Source: Flavobacteriales bacterium (GTDB lineage: Bacteria > Bacteroidota > Bacteroidia > Flavobacteriales > UBA7312). Taken from it: a stretch of DNA of 6,102 nucleotides. The translations under genes and the position numbers were made by a program. The stretch spans positions 1-6,102 of the forward strand of contig PKDP01000137.1 in assembly GCA_002862585.1 (NCBI GenBank), written 5' to 3'. Of this stretch, positions 1 to 6,102 are shown piece by piece (positions within the stretch are counted from its first letter, which is position 1; every line of letters begins with the position of its first letter). The notes under the pieces are model-generated. The model had not been told where the DNA came from, did not search any database, and saw nothing but the letters and a program-made list of their open reading frames with translations.

Positions 1-877
1 TTTTGAACAGTTCTCTTTTCTCACATTCGTTATATATGAGCAGAATAAAAAGTCCAAAAATTAAAGATGAAATGATGAGTATGATATTTGAAATTCCATC
101 TGTAAAAAACGATACTCTTATGAGGATTGTGGAGATAATAAAACCAGAATTTCGCATGATTTTATGAAAAAGTTCTGAATTAAAGAATGAGAATAATAGA
201 AGTAATACGTCAACTATAATGAGTAACTGAAAGAGCTCATCAAAGAAAATGTTGTTGATAGAAATCATTTTAGTGTTTCCCCATTGAGAATCATAGAGTC
301 CACTTATCCATGAAATAAAATGATAACTGGCTAATGTTATAATAATTGGTACTAGTAAAGTAGACATCCATTTTTTGATTCTTATAAATCGATTTAACAC
401 ATCTGCACCTGATGTAGACTTGAATTTTATAGAATTACGCCTGAATAGATATATTAACAGAAAAAGTACTAGTGATGCACCTAAGTCAAGGAATATTTGA
501 GTATTTGTTTCATTACTGAATAGGCTTTGGTTTAAATCTAGATTAGAGATATCTTTAAATATTCTTCTAATTATTATTAAGGTAATTATCTCGTACTGTT
601 TTGAGATATAAGTAGTTATTGAACGAGGGAGATAATATATAAGAAGGTATATCTCGTAAGCTAGTATGAATGAAAAAGGGGTGTAAATAGCAGCAATTGG
701 ACTTGATAATAAATTGAACTGGTCGTTAATCTCTAGTATATTTAGCTTTACTAAATAAATCAAAGCAAGGTGTACAAAAAAGCTAATTACAGATATGTAT
801 AATATAAATCGCTCTACTTTTTGCTTTGTTTTTTCACCTATAAAAGTGTTAAATATTTTAGTTTCAAAAGCTGACAT
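1..877 (-). CDS. Polytopic membrane protein of unknown function, C-terminus beyond the left edge
   Basis: An open frame of 292 codons starts at ATG 877-875 and is still open at the window edge, so the C-terminus is missing. An in-frame stop (TAA, 889-887) three codons upstream fixes ATG 877 as the first possible Met start. The leader is A/T-rich without a Shine-Dalgarno. The product is very hydrophobic, with likely membrane segments near residues 24-43, 60-83, 127-145, 172-193, 211-232, 246-258 and 262-282. A basic N-terminus precedes the first segment. I see no catalytic or transport motif; a recognisable stretch is LLSSPIAAIYTPFSFILAYE at 56-75. I have the impression that similar uncharacterised membrane proteins occur in other Flavobacteria, but this is memory, not a search. 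It lies 37 bp downstream of the fasciclin gene on the same strand, with a terminator between, so its promoter is unclear. I found no exact TAnnTTTG just upstream. The reading frame is well supported; the function is unknown. Confidence 0.85.
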   Translation of the reverse strand, partial: MSAFETKIFNTFIGEKTKQKVERFILYISVISFFVHLALIYLVKLNILEINDQFNLLSSPIAAIYTPFSFILAYEIYLLIYYLPRSITTYISKQYEIITLIIIRRIFKDISNLDLNQSLFSNETNTQIFLDLGASLVLFLLIYLFRRNSIKFKSTSGADVLNRFIRIKKWMSTLLVPIIITLASYHFISWISGLYDSQWGNTKMISINNIFFDELFQLLIIVDVLLLLFSFFNSELFHKIMRNSGFIISTILIRVSFFTDGISNIILIISSLIFGLFILLIYNECEKRELFK

Positions 878-891
878 AATATTAGTTTATT

Positions 892-924
892 AAAAAAACT
901 TCAGGCAAATTTTTCTACTGAAGT
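892..924 (-). terminator. Intrinsic terminator of the fasciclin gene, overlapping its stop codon
   Basis: On the minus strand, ACTTCAG (924-918) pairs with CTGAAGT (904-898), a 7 bp stem with a 13-nt loop. A run of seven T (898-892) follows, its first T being part of the stem. The left arm is made of the last codons of the fasciclin gene, so the stop codon TAG (917-915) sits in the loop. The stem is short and only moderately GC-rich, so termination may be partial, allowing some read-through into the membrane-protein gene that starts at 877. Confidence 0.6.
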
Positions 925-3182
925 ATAAGCTTGTAGTTAATTGCTCCAACTCTGGAGCTAACAGTTAAATTATATATCCCTTTTGGGAAGTTGGATAAAT
1001 CAATCTGATTTACATAGTTCCCATTTAAATTCAATTCCTCAGTATATATTTTTTCTCCAATTACATTCGTTACCAATAGTTCATATTTATCATATCCATT
1101 CAAATTGATATTAAATACATTTGAAAATGGATTTGGATATATAGAAACATCTAGACTATTTTCTTTGATGGAAGAAACAATACCTTCACATGAAAATTGA
1201 CAATCGTTCAAAGATGAGAAAACACCAGAACCATCTATTGGGTCAATACAAGCATCATTTATGCAATTCCAGCTTTCTACAATCATTGTGCAAAAAGGAA
1301 TATTGAAAGCATCTTCAGGTGCCACGTTAGTAGTATTATCATTTATGATAATTTGTCCGTTAGTATCAAAAACTTTATAACCAGTTTCTTCTGGATATAC
1401 TGGATTATTAACTACAAAATCAATAGTATCGTTGTAGTTAGCGTTAATTTCTGTTATTTGCTTATAGCCTACTAGCATATTTATTGACTGTTCTAATTCT
1501 CCGTTTTTATATACTTGAAGAGGTCCATACCAACCGTATCCTATATCATGAAATAATTCAATTTTTATTTTACCACAATGATCCTCACCAAACACTTCAC
1601 ATGCTACGATATTTGTGACATTTGGGAGCTTATAGTTTTGAGAGTCATTAATGCTAGTAACTAGTTGTCCATCACCATTAAAGAGTTTATAACTGTGATT
1701 ATACCCACCATATCCACTTCCATCGTTACCTACATATAAATCAATTATATCACCTTCATCAACGCCAAAGTTGAAGTTTCTTGAATTTGATCCTTCGTAA
1801 ATAGTTAAATCTTCTACGAATTCATCATTGATGTATAAATATAATATATCGCCTTCCCATCCGTCATTGTTTGATTGTAAATTTAGTCGCCATACTCCGC
1901 AACTTCCCTCTAATATTGGAATGTTTGGTCTAATTACAGCATCTATTACATGTACAATACCATTGTATGCCATTAAATCTGTTATTGTAATTTCAGCAGT
2001 ATTCTCATCTCCAATTATGAAGAATGTATTGTCGGCATAGTCGAATTCTACACCAATTCCGTCTACATTGAAGGCTGTATTACCAGAGTACATTTCGGAG
2101 CTAGGTATTTGATTTTCAAAAATATGATTGAATACAATGTCATAAATGTATTGGGACTCTAATAGTTCCTCAACTGTCATATCAAGCTCTTGTGCAAAAA
2201 ACTCAAATGCATCGTCAGTAGGAGCGTATACCGTCCAAGGACCTGGCAAACCATTGTCGTTGTTTATAATAGCTTGGGCAGAAAGTTCATCATCGTAGCT
2301 AACAGATACTATAGCTTCTTCAAAGGTTTGGTGAACTTCGCTTCTAGCGATTATCTCCATTACTGTTGCTTCGGGTAAGCCGCCAGGGGCAAGGCAATAA
2401 TCAATAACGTGTATGACACCATTGTATGCTTCTAGGTCAGTTGTTACTATTTCAGCACCATTTACATAGAAAGAACCGTTATTTTCAGTGATATTCAACA
2501 TTTGACCTTGAACAGAAGGAATTTGTAATCCACTGTATAAATCCTCAGCTAGCAATCTTCCTGGAGCAATATGATACTGTAGTATTTCTGTGAAATCAGG
2601 AATACTTGTTCCGTCAAACTGATTTAAGTTCATATAATCAAGAATTTCATTAACTGCATCATCATTAGGAACAAAAATAGTCCATGGTCCGCCTTGTGTT
2701 AAGTATTCATTAGCATAAGAATTGAAAGCATAAAATGAAAGAAATATATTTTGAGGATCAGGATTATCAGAATCGTATACAGTACTGAATAAATCGAATA
2801 AATCAAATGCATCAACATTTATGCTTAAAGTCATTCCGGCTTCAGCATTGAAGCCTACACTACAATCAAAATTAAAGACACCTGCTGTATCAAATTCAAC
2901 AACTCCCATGCATACGCCTTCAGAATTTCCAGTAGTTTGCTCTAAGAAGTAATCGTTAGTATTGTTAAATGGCTCACTAGTAATACTGTTGTTGATGCCG
3001 TTCAATGTATGTTCCCCTTCTATGTTAATAAAGGCAACTGTTTCTCCGGGCTCTATAGTTAACTCAGAGGGTACGAAATCAAAATTATTTAAAATCACAG
3101 TGTAATCCGCTTCACATTGTGCATGAGATTTACTGCTATAAAAAGCGAGTGAAAGTGCTAGGGGAAGTATGAATTGTTTCAA
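915..3182 (-). CDS. Secreted T9SS cargo: cupredoxin-like domain, two fasciclin (FAS1) domains, beta repeats, Cys-rich module
   Basis: I place the start at TTG 3182 (755 aa), not at the in-frame ATG 3239 (774 aa). The TTG start gives a textbook signal peptide (MKQF, hydrophobic 4-15, SSKSHA|Q cut after residue 21), and a promoter lies between the two starts. In TTG numbering: 25-123 is cupredoxin-like, with His58, Cys107 and Met117 at ligand positions but Asn112 where the second His is expected. FAS1 domain 1 is about 125-262 (WTIFVPNDDAV at 167, YH at 203-204, YNGVIHVID). FAS1 domain 2 is about 274-418 (WTVYAPTDDAF at 316, NH at 352-353, YNGIVHVID). Two related beta-rich repeats start near 428 and 536. 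A Cys-rich module spans 638-665. A type A T9SS sorting domain follows at about 670-755, with YPNPF at 682 and a KGIYNLTV motif near the end. FAS1 domains are known from adhesion proteins, so a surface or matrix adhesion role is plausible but inferred. The domain calls are firm except for the beta repeats. Confidence 0.93.
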   Translation of the reverse strand: MKQFILPLALSLAFYSSKSHAQCEADYTVILNNFDFVPSELTIEPGETVAFINIEGEHTLNGINNSITSEPFNNTNDYFLEQTTGNSEGVCMGVVEFDTAGVFNFDCSVGFNAEAGMTLSINVDAFDLFDLFSTVYDSDNPDPQNIFLSFYAFNSYANEYLTQGGPWTIFVPNDDAVNEILDYMNLNQFDGTSIPDFTEILQYHIAPGRLLAEDLYSGLQIPSVQGQMLNITENNGSFYVNGAEIVTTDLEAYNGVIHVIDYCLAPGGLPEATVMEIIARSEVHQTFEEAIVSVSYDDELSAQAIINNDNGLPGPWTVYAPTDDAFEFFAQELDMTVEELLESQYIYDIVFNHIFENQIPSSEMYSGNTAFNVDGIGVEFDYADNTFFIIGDENTAEITITDLMAYNGIVHVIDAVIRPNIPILEGSCGVWRLNLQSNNDGWEGDILYLYINDEFVEDLTIYEGSNSRNFNFGVDEGDIIDLYVGNDGSGYGGYNHSYKLFNGDGQLVTSINDSQNYKLPNVTNIVACEVFGEDHCGKIKIELFHDIGYGWYGPLQVYKNGELEQSINMLVGYKQITEINANYNDTIDFVVNNPVYPEETGYKVFDTNGQIIINDNTTNVAPEDAFNIPFCTMIVESWNCINDACIDPIDGSGVFSSLNDCQFSCEGIVSSIKENSLDVSIYPNPFSNVFNINLNGYDKYELLVTNVIGEKIYTEELNLNGNYVNQIDLSNFPKGIYNLTVSSRVGAINYKLILQ

Positions 3183-3204
3183 TAGTTTTAAATTTTTAGT
3201 TGCA

Positions 3205-3236
3205 CAAATATATAAATATATCCCATATTGTATAAA
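3205..3236 (-). promoter_or_regulatory. Bacteroidota-type promoter of the fasciclin gene
   Basis: On the minus strand, TATATTTG (3212-3205) matches the -7 consensus TAnnTTTG exactly. Twenty bases upstream lies TTTA (3236-3233), three of four matches to the -33 TTTG box. The predicted transcription start is near 3198-3202. This gives an A-rich leader of about 16-20 nt before TTG 3182 and places ATG 3239 upstream of the transcript. The -33 match is imperfect and the region is AT-rich. Confidence 0.55.
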
Positions 3237-3323
3237 CATATGATAAATAAGTTATACAAAATATTATATTTATATAAGTTGATTGATTTTTATTCTGGAT
3301 TAAATACGAATCAAATTAACTGT

Positions 3324-3569
3324 CAAACTTGGATGTTTAAGTAAACGCTATAAAGATTATTTACTACTCATTATTTTATATAAATTGGATGACATAATCA
3401 GCTCACTACTTAATCTTTCTGTTTTTATGATTTTACAAAAAACCTTAAATACATTCCAATAGTACAAATACAAAATAAGTAAATGCATCAGGAATTTGAA
3501 TCAAACTGCAATTTTTTAGTTCAAATTAGTTCGTTTATGTAAAGGTATTTCAAGCTTGGATTCATAAGT
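3324..3569. repeat. Imperfect 19 bp direct repeat pair in the intergenic region
   Basis: The pattern CAAnCTTGGATnnnTAAGT occurs at 3324-3342 and at 3551-3569, identical at 15 of 19 positions and 227 bp apart. The second copy ends 63 bp before the -33 box of the plus-strand gene. It could be a binding site for a regulator of the divergent pair, or chance. Confidence 0.25.
3352..3418. repeat. 8 bp inverted repeat in the intergenic region
   Basis: AAAGATTA (3352-3359) and TAATCTTT (3411-3418) are perfect inverted copies separated by 51 bp. In DNA this AT-rich the match could be chance, and no known element is recognised. Confidence 0.25.
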
Positions 3570-3632
3570 CATTACATGATAAAGAAATATTGTAAAGTTT
3601 AAATTGAGGTTGTAAGCAGTAAGGGCTAAACA

Positions 3633-3664
3633 TTTGGTAATCAGTCAACTTGAAAATACATTTG
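3633..3664 (+). promoter_or_regulatory. Bacteroidota-type promoter of the 405-aa secreted protein gene
   Basis: TTTG (3633-3636), a 20 bp spacer and TACATTTG (3657-3664) match both the -33 and the -7 (TAnnTTTG) consensus boxes of Bacteroidota primary sigma-factor promoters. Transcription should begin near 3668-3671, leaving a leader of about 25 nt that is A/T-rich and has no Shine-Dalgarno. This is the best promoter in the window. Confidence 0.7.
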
Positions 3665-3695
3665 AACAATTATTAACAAATCAATAATTAACATT

Positions 3696-4913
3696 ATGAA
3701 GAAATTATTTTTACCCTTTTTAGTTTTGCTTGGACTACAAATACAAGCGCAATCAACACTTTGTGAACAAACCTATACAACAGGTAATTATGTTGTGTTT
3801 GAGGTTGCGATTCCAACTACAGGAAATATTTTACTAAACATGGCTCCATTGTATGCTGTTACTAACACAATACAGGATACCTGGGAAGATAGTTGTTTCG
3901 GTGGCCCTTGCACACATACTGTTTTTAATGAATATAGTGAGGATACAATCACGACTTGTATATCTTACACTCTTTCTGATTCAGGCTATGTTGATACTTT
4001 AATGTGTTGTCTAACACAATATTGGAATGGTCAATCATGGGTAACTTTGAGTGGAGATGTTACATCTACTTGGACATGTTCAGGAAACAGTTTTGGTTGT
4101 ACTGAATTAATGGATGGAAGTGGAGAATTTGCAACAGAAGAAAGCTGTATAGGTTCATGTGATTCAATCATATATTGTAACGGTTTTCTTGAAACTTCTG
4201 ATGACAATGGACAATTGACAGTGTCTGTTTATGATATGGCATTGCCTGTAAGTTATTTGTGGAGTACTGGAGAAACTACTCAATCAATCTCACCATCTTC
4301 AAACGGTGTATATTTTTGCGATATTACAGATGCTGATGGATGTGACTATTCGACTACATTCACTTATTTCGATTTTGATTTTTGTGATTCTACTTGGTAC
4401 GATGCTGCTTTTACAGAAGTTGATGGCCTTTGGGAAATTACACTGACAGGATTTATTAGTGAATCTTTAAACGATCTCACAGATACTGTACTTCATAGCT
4501 TTACAGTTACAACTTCTATTGATTTTATGTCACAATATGCTTCTGTAGGTTCTTATCCTCACTCATGGTCTCCTGAGTTTGCCTTATCATTATCAACAGA
4601 TGATACATTGACTGTTTGCTGGTCTGCTGCAGTATATACTGATGGATTGAATGCTTTTCCACAAGGCAACAGTGAAATGTGTAATATGGAAGATGATCAA
4701 ATGATTTGTGAAAATTGGTATTGGGATGGTGATGCTTGGGCTAGATCAACCTCTGCACAAACCTCAATCAACGAACCTTTCAGTGTACAAAGAAAAAATT
4801 TAATTAGAGTAATTGATGCTTTAGGTAGAATAGCCGATAAGGATGCTACCAACAGATTGTTATTCTACATTTATGATAATGGTGAGATAGAGAAAAACTT
4901 CATCATTAAGTAA
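3696..4913 (+). CDS. Secreted Cys-rich protein with SprB-like repeat and short T9SS-like C-terminal tail
   Basis: The product is 405 aa and begins with a clear signal peptide (MKKLF, hydrophobic core to about 16, QAQ at 17-19). The mature protein has many Cys. Residues 82-118 and 302-350 look like two copies of one domain, each with an (E/D)DT(I/L)TxC strand and ending in a YW(N/D)GxxW motif (109-115 and 342-348). A Cys-rich module (126-155: W126, C128, C135, DGSG 140-143, C151, C155) matches one in the divergent fasciclin protein. Residues 185-217 (YLWSTGETT through DADGCDYS) resemble an SprB-type surface repeat. The tail (about 366-405: RKNLIRVIDALGR, then LLFYIYDNGEIEKNFIIK) resembles a short variant of the T9SS sorting domain that lacks the YPNP block. 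The gene is monocistronic, with its own promoter and terminator. No enzymatic motif is seen; a surface or secreted structural role is inferred. Start at ATG 3696 is firm. Confidence 0.9.
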   Translation: MKKLFLPFLVLLGLQIQAQSTLCEQTYTTGNYVVFEVAIPTTGNILLNMAPLYAVTNTIQDTWEDSCFGGPCTHTVFNEYSEDTITTCISYTLSDSGYVDTLMCCLTQYWNGQSWVTLSGDVTSTWTCSGNSFGCTELMDGSGEFATEESCIGSCDSIIYCNGFLETSDDNGQLTVSVYDMALPVSYLWSTGETTQSISPSSNGVYFCDITDADGCDYSTTFTYFDFDFCDSTWYDAAFTEVDGLWEITLTGFISESLNDLTDTVLHSFTVTTSIDFMSQYASVGSYPHSWSPEFALSLSTDDTLTVCWSAAVYTDGLNAFPQGNSEMCNMEDDQMICENWYWDGDAWARSTSAQTSINEPFSVQRKNLIRVIDALGRIADKDATNRLLFYIYDNGEIEKNFIIK

Positions 4914-4942
4914 AACTCTTCTTCCCTCTAAGTGTGCAAATT

Positions 4943-4972
4943 AACCCTCTCAATTTTGAGAGGGTTTTTTTT
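4943..4972 (+). terminator. Strong intrinsic terminator after the 405-aa secreted protein gene
   Basis: AACCCTCTCAA (4943-4953) pairs perfectly with TTGAGAGGGTT (4956-4966), an 11 bp stem with a 2-nt TT loop in the drawn form (a 4-nt or larger loop if the innermost A-T pairs open). A run of eight T (4965-4972) follows. It begins 29 bp after the stop codon at 4911-4913. The opposite strand lacks a T-run after the stem, so it works in the plus direction only. Confidence 0.92.
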
Positions 4973-4983
4973 CATTACAAATC

Positions 4984-5018
4984 TTGACTAATTAATCCTA
5001 AAATTTAACTTATTTTTG
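4984..5018 (+). promoter_or_regulatory. Probable promoter of the DedA/VTT-family gene
   Basis: TATTTTTG (5011-5018) matches the -7 consensus TAnnTTTG exactly. The nearest upstream TTG (4984-4986) is 24 bp away, slightly long for a -33 box. The predicted leader is about 30 nt. The site lies after the terminator at 4943-4972, consistent with an independent transcript. Confidence 0.5.
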
Positions 5019-5055
5019 AACCCTTAGATATTTTAAGAAAATACAATAGAATTAA

Positions 5056-5679
5056 ATGAACGGCGGAAATACAGCTAAGAATAGTGTGTCTAAACGTTTG
5101 GGTTTACTAAATAGGTACTTTAAGATTACACGTTTTTATTCCTTTTTAAAGCATACTGCTTTTAAAGGGGGCTATGTTATTGCACTTTTTATTGCTATTA
5201 TTTTTCTTCTAGACACCTTTGTTGTTGACATTAATTTATTGCTTAGCAATTTAGTTGACTCCTTTTCTCCACTAGTTATATTTACAATCTTTTTAATATC
5301 AGAGTCTATTTTAGGTTTATTACCCCCTGAAGTATTTATTGCATGGGCATCTAAGTCTTCTTTCCCGTATTTGTTTTTATTTACTCTAGCTTCTATTTCT
5401 TACTTAGGAGGAGTAATTTCTTACTTTATTGGCGGACGTCTGTTTTTAATCCCTGCTATAAAAAACTATATAGAAGTTAAAATAGCAAAGCACATTATTA
5501 ATCTAAGAAAGTGGGGAGGAGTATTTGTGTTTTTAGGAGCTGTTTCGCCATTACCACATTCTATGGTCAGTATGGCTTGTGGTCTAATCAAGTATAATTT
5601 CAAACATTACCTACTTTGGTCTTTGTTTAGATACGTACGTTTTTTGGTTTACGCTTTGGTTATTTTTCAAGTTTTTTAA
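5056..5679 (+). CDS. DedA/VTT-domain (SNARE-associated Golgi protein family) membrane protein
   Basis: The product is 207 aa, near the usual length for DedA proteins. A basic N-terminus of about 38 residues precedes likely membrane or re-entrant segments at 38-58, 71-95, 103-127, 154-176 and 183-205. Family-like features are the acidic re-entrant region SESILGLLPPE (82-92, Glu83 and Glu92), the GGVISYFIGGR block (118-128) and the SPLPHSMVSMACG block (164-176), which takes the place of the usual arginine-bearing R-x-x-P-x-x-R type segment. DedA/VTT proteins are known or proposed to act in lipid carrier or phospholipid flipping and in membrane homeostasis in the inner membrane; the substrate here cannot be told. 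The loss of the typical arginines in the last block suggests a divergent subfamily. ATG 5056 is preceded by an A-rich leader without Shine-Dalgarno. The stop is 15 bp from that of the convergent acyltransferase gene. Confidence 0.8.
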   Translation: MNGGNTAKNSVSKRLGLLNRYFKITRFYSFLKHTAFKGGYVIALFIAIIFLLDTFVVDINLLLSNLVDSFSPLVIFTIFLISESILGLLPPEVFIAWASKSSFPYLFLFTLASISYLGGVISYFIGGRLFLIPAIKNYIEVKIAKHIINLRKWGGVFVFLGAVSPLPHSMVSMACGLIKYNFKHYLLWSLFRYVRFLVYALVIFQVF

Positions 5680-5694
5680 TACAAAAAAATCTAC

Positions 5695-6102
5695 TTATAC
5701 CATTTTAAGTGATTGGTGTTGCTCAATAGCAAATTCAATTTTATACACAATATCTTTAATAGAATCACTTTCATAGTTTATTTCCAATGGAGGTTTAATC
5801 TCGAATGATTTTAATACTCCTTTCTTTTTAACTGTTAAGCCTCTTTTATCAAATGAGCGTCTGAAACCATCAATAACAATTGGAATAACTACAGGCTTAT
5901 TTTTTTTGATGATATGAGCGGTTCCTTTTCTAACTGGCATCCAGGCTTTTGTTGTGCCTTGGGGGAATGTAATGACCCAGCCTTCGGCCAATGCTTTATC
6001 AATATTCGAAACATCTTCTGAGTTGATATCTCTTTCAATACTTTCGCCTTTACACCTCCACGTTCTGTCGATACTTATAGAGCCAGCATGTGCCATTATT
6101 TT
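5695..6102 (-). CDS. PlsC-type 1-acylglycerol-3-phosphate acyltransferase family protein, C-terminal part (start beyond the right edge)
   Basis: The frame is open to the window edge: two more codons (Lys-Ile) lie before the Met at 6096, which matches the inside of the family, so that Met is not the true start. The visible 135 residues cover the middle and end of a lysophospholipid acyltransferase domain. GSISIDR (visible residues 7-13) is the block II arginine motif. FPQGTT (46-51) is block III, usually FPEGTR. KPVVIPIVIDGFRR (69-82) is the block IV proline strand. The block I HX4D catalytic motif must lie outside the window. The family transfers acyl groups to lyso-lipids such as lysophosphatidic acid at the inner membrane; the acceptor used here is not known. 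Gln in place of the common Glu in block III is notable, though I believe this variant is frequent in Bacteroidota homologues. It ends in QSLKMV and a TAA stop (5697-5695). No clear terminator hairpin is seen in the 15 bp before the DedA gene end. Confidence 0.85.
   Translation of the reverse strand, partial: KIMAHAGSISIDRTWRCKGESIERDINSEDVSNIDKALAEGWVITFPQGTTKAWMPVRKGTAHIIKKNKPVVIPIVIDGFRRSFDKRGLTVKKKGVLKSFEIKPPLEINYESDSIKDIVYKIEFAIEQHQSLKMV

Larger units (their letters stand above)
3240..3695. other. Divergent intergenic region without a gene
   Basis: This AT-rich spacer lies between the two divergent secreted-protein genes. Reading both strands, I see no convincing small gene; the longest ATG frame I noted on the plus strand is about 19 codons (from 3484) and lacks any support. 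It holds the promoter of the plus-strand gene at its right end. Other structure is weak: an 8 bp inverted repeat (3352-3359 and 3411-3418) and an imperfect 19 bp direct repeat (3324-3342 and 3551-3569). The length exceeds what two simple promoters need, so operators or a small RNA are possible but not shown. Confidence 0.6.

Noticed and set aside
906..913. AAAATTTG as a promoter -7 box for the left-edge membrane gene
   Set aside because: It matches the consensus in only six of eight positions, sits in the terminator loop and has no -33 partner.
1828..2040. Plus-strand open frame of 70 codons
   Set aside because: It lies opposite the fasciclin gene, whose frame is strongly supported by domain motifs; the product has no recognisable feature.
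2190..2378. Plus-strand open frame of 62 codons
   Set aside because: It lies antisense to the second FAS1 domain and has no independent support.
1948..2455. Near-identical DNA stretches (ACCATTGTATGC and flanks) at about 1960 and 2422
   Set aside because: These are the coding sequence of the conserved YNG-(I/V)-(I/V)-HVID motif in the two FAS1 domains, not a separate DNA repeat.
3484..3543. Small 19-codon frame in the intergenic region
   Set aside because: It is short, has no promoter near it and no recognisable protein features.
5671..5694. Possible bidirectional terminator between the convergent DedA and acyltransferase genes
   Set aside because: Only T-rich and A-rich runs with an A/T-only pairing are visible; no GC-containing stem is present.
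6094..6096. Met at 6096 as the start of the acyltransferase
   Set aside because: The frame continues upstream with Lys-Ile to the edge and the catalytic HX4D block is missing, so this Met is internal.

Overview
The window is AT-rich DNA that looks like Bacteroidota, most likely a Flavobacteriales-type organism. Three things support this. One secreted protein ends in a clear type IX secretion (T9SS) sorting domain and another has a plausible variant. Three start regions carry the Bacteroidota promoter signature TAnnTTTG. Starts lack Shine-Dalgarno sequences and have A-rich leaders instead. I see no mobile element, CRISPR array, tRNA or rRNA.

Layout, left to right. A polytopic membrane protein of unknown function lies on the minus strand from 877 and runs off the left edge. 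Just upstream of it, also on the minus strand, is a large secreted protein (915-3182). It has a cupredoxin-like domain, two fasciclin (FAS1) domains, a tandem pair of beta-rich repeats, a small Cys-rich module and a T9SS sorting domain. A terminator hairpin overlaps its stop codon. A non-coding stretch of about 510 bp (3183-3695) separates it from a divergent plus-strand gene (3696-4913). That gene encodes a second secreted, Cys-rich protein with an SprB-like repeat, an internal duplication and a short sorting-domain-like tail, and it is closed by a strong terminator. Next is a DedA/VTT-family membrane protein (5056-5679, plus). It converges, with a 15 bp gap, on the C-terminal part of a PlsC-type acyltransferase (5695 to the right edge, minus).

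The two secreted proteins are the most interesting part. They are transcribed divergently from a shared intergenic region, each with its own recognisable promoter. They also share a Cys-rich module with the same spacing, W-x-C-x(4,6)-C-x4-DGSG-x-F-x5-C-x3-C, although the rest of the proteins differ. They may be two cell-surface or secreted T9SS cargoes, possibly adhesins, but that role is inferred. The DedA and PlsC genes both belong to families connected with membrane lipids, but they are convergent and not an operon.

I found no strong case for a wholly new system. The best leads are the start-codon correction of the fasciclin gene, its altered copper site, and the shared Cys module.
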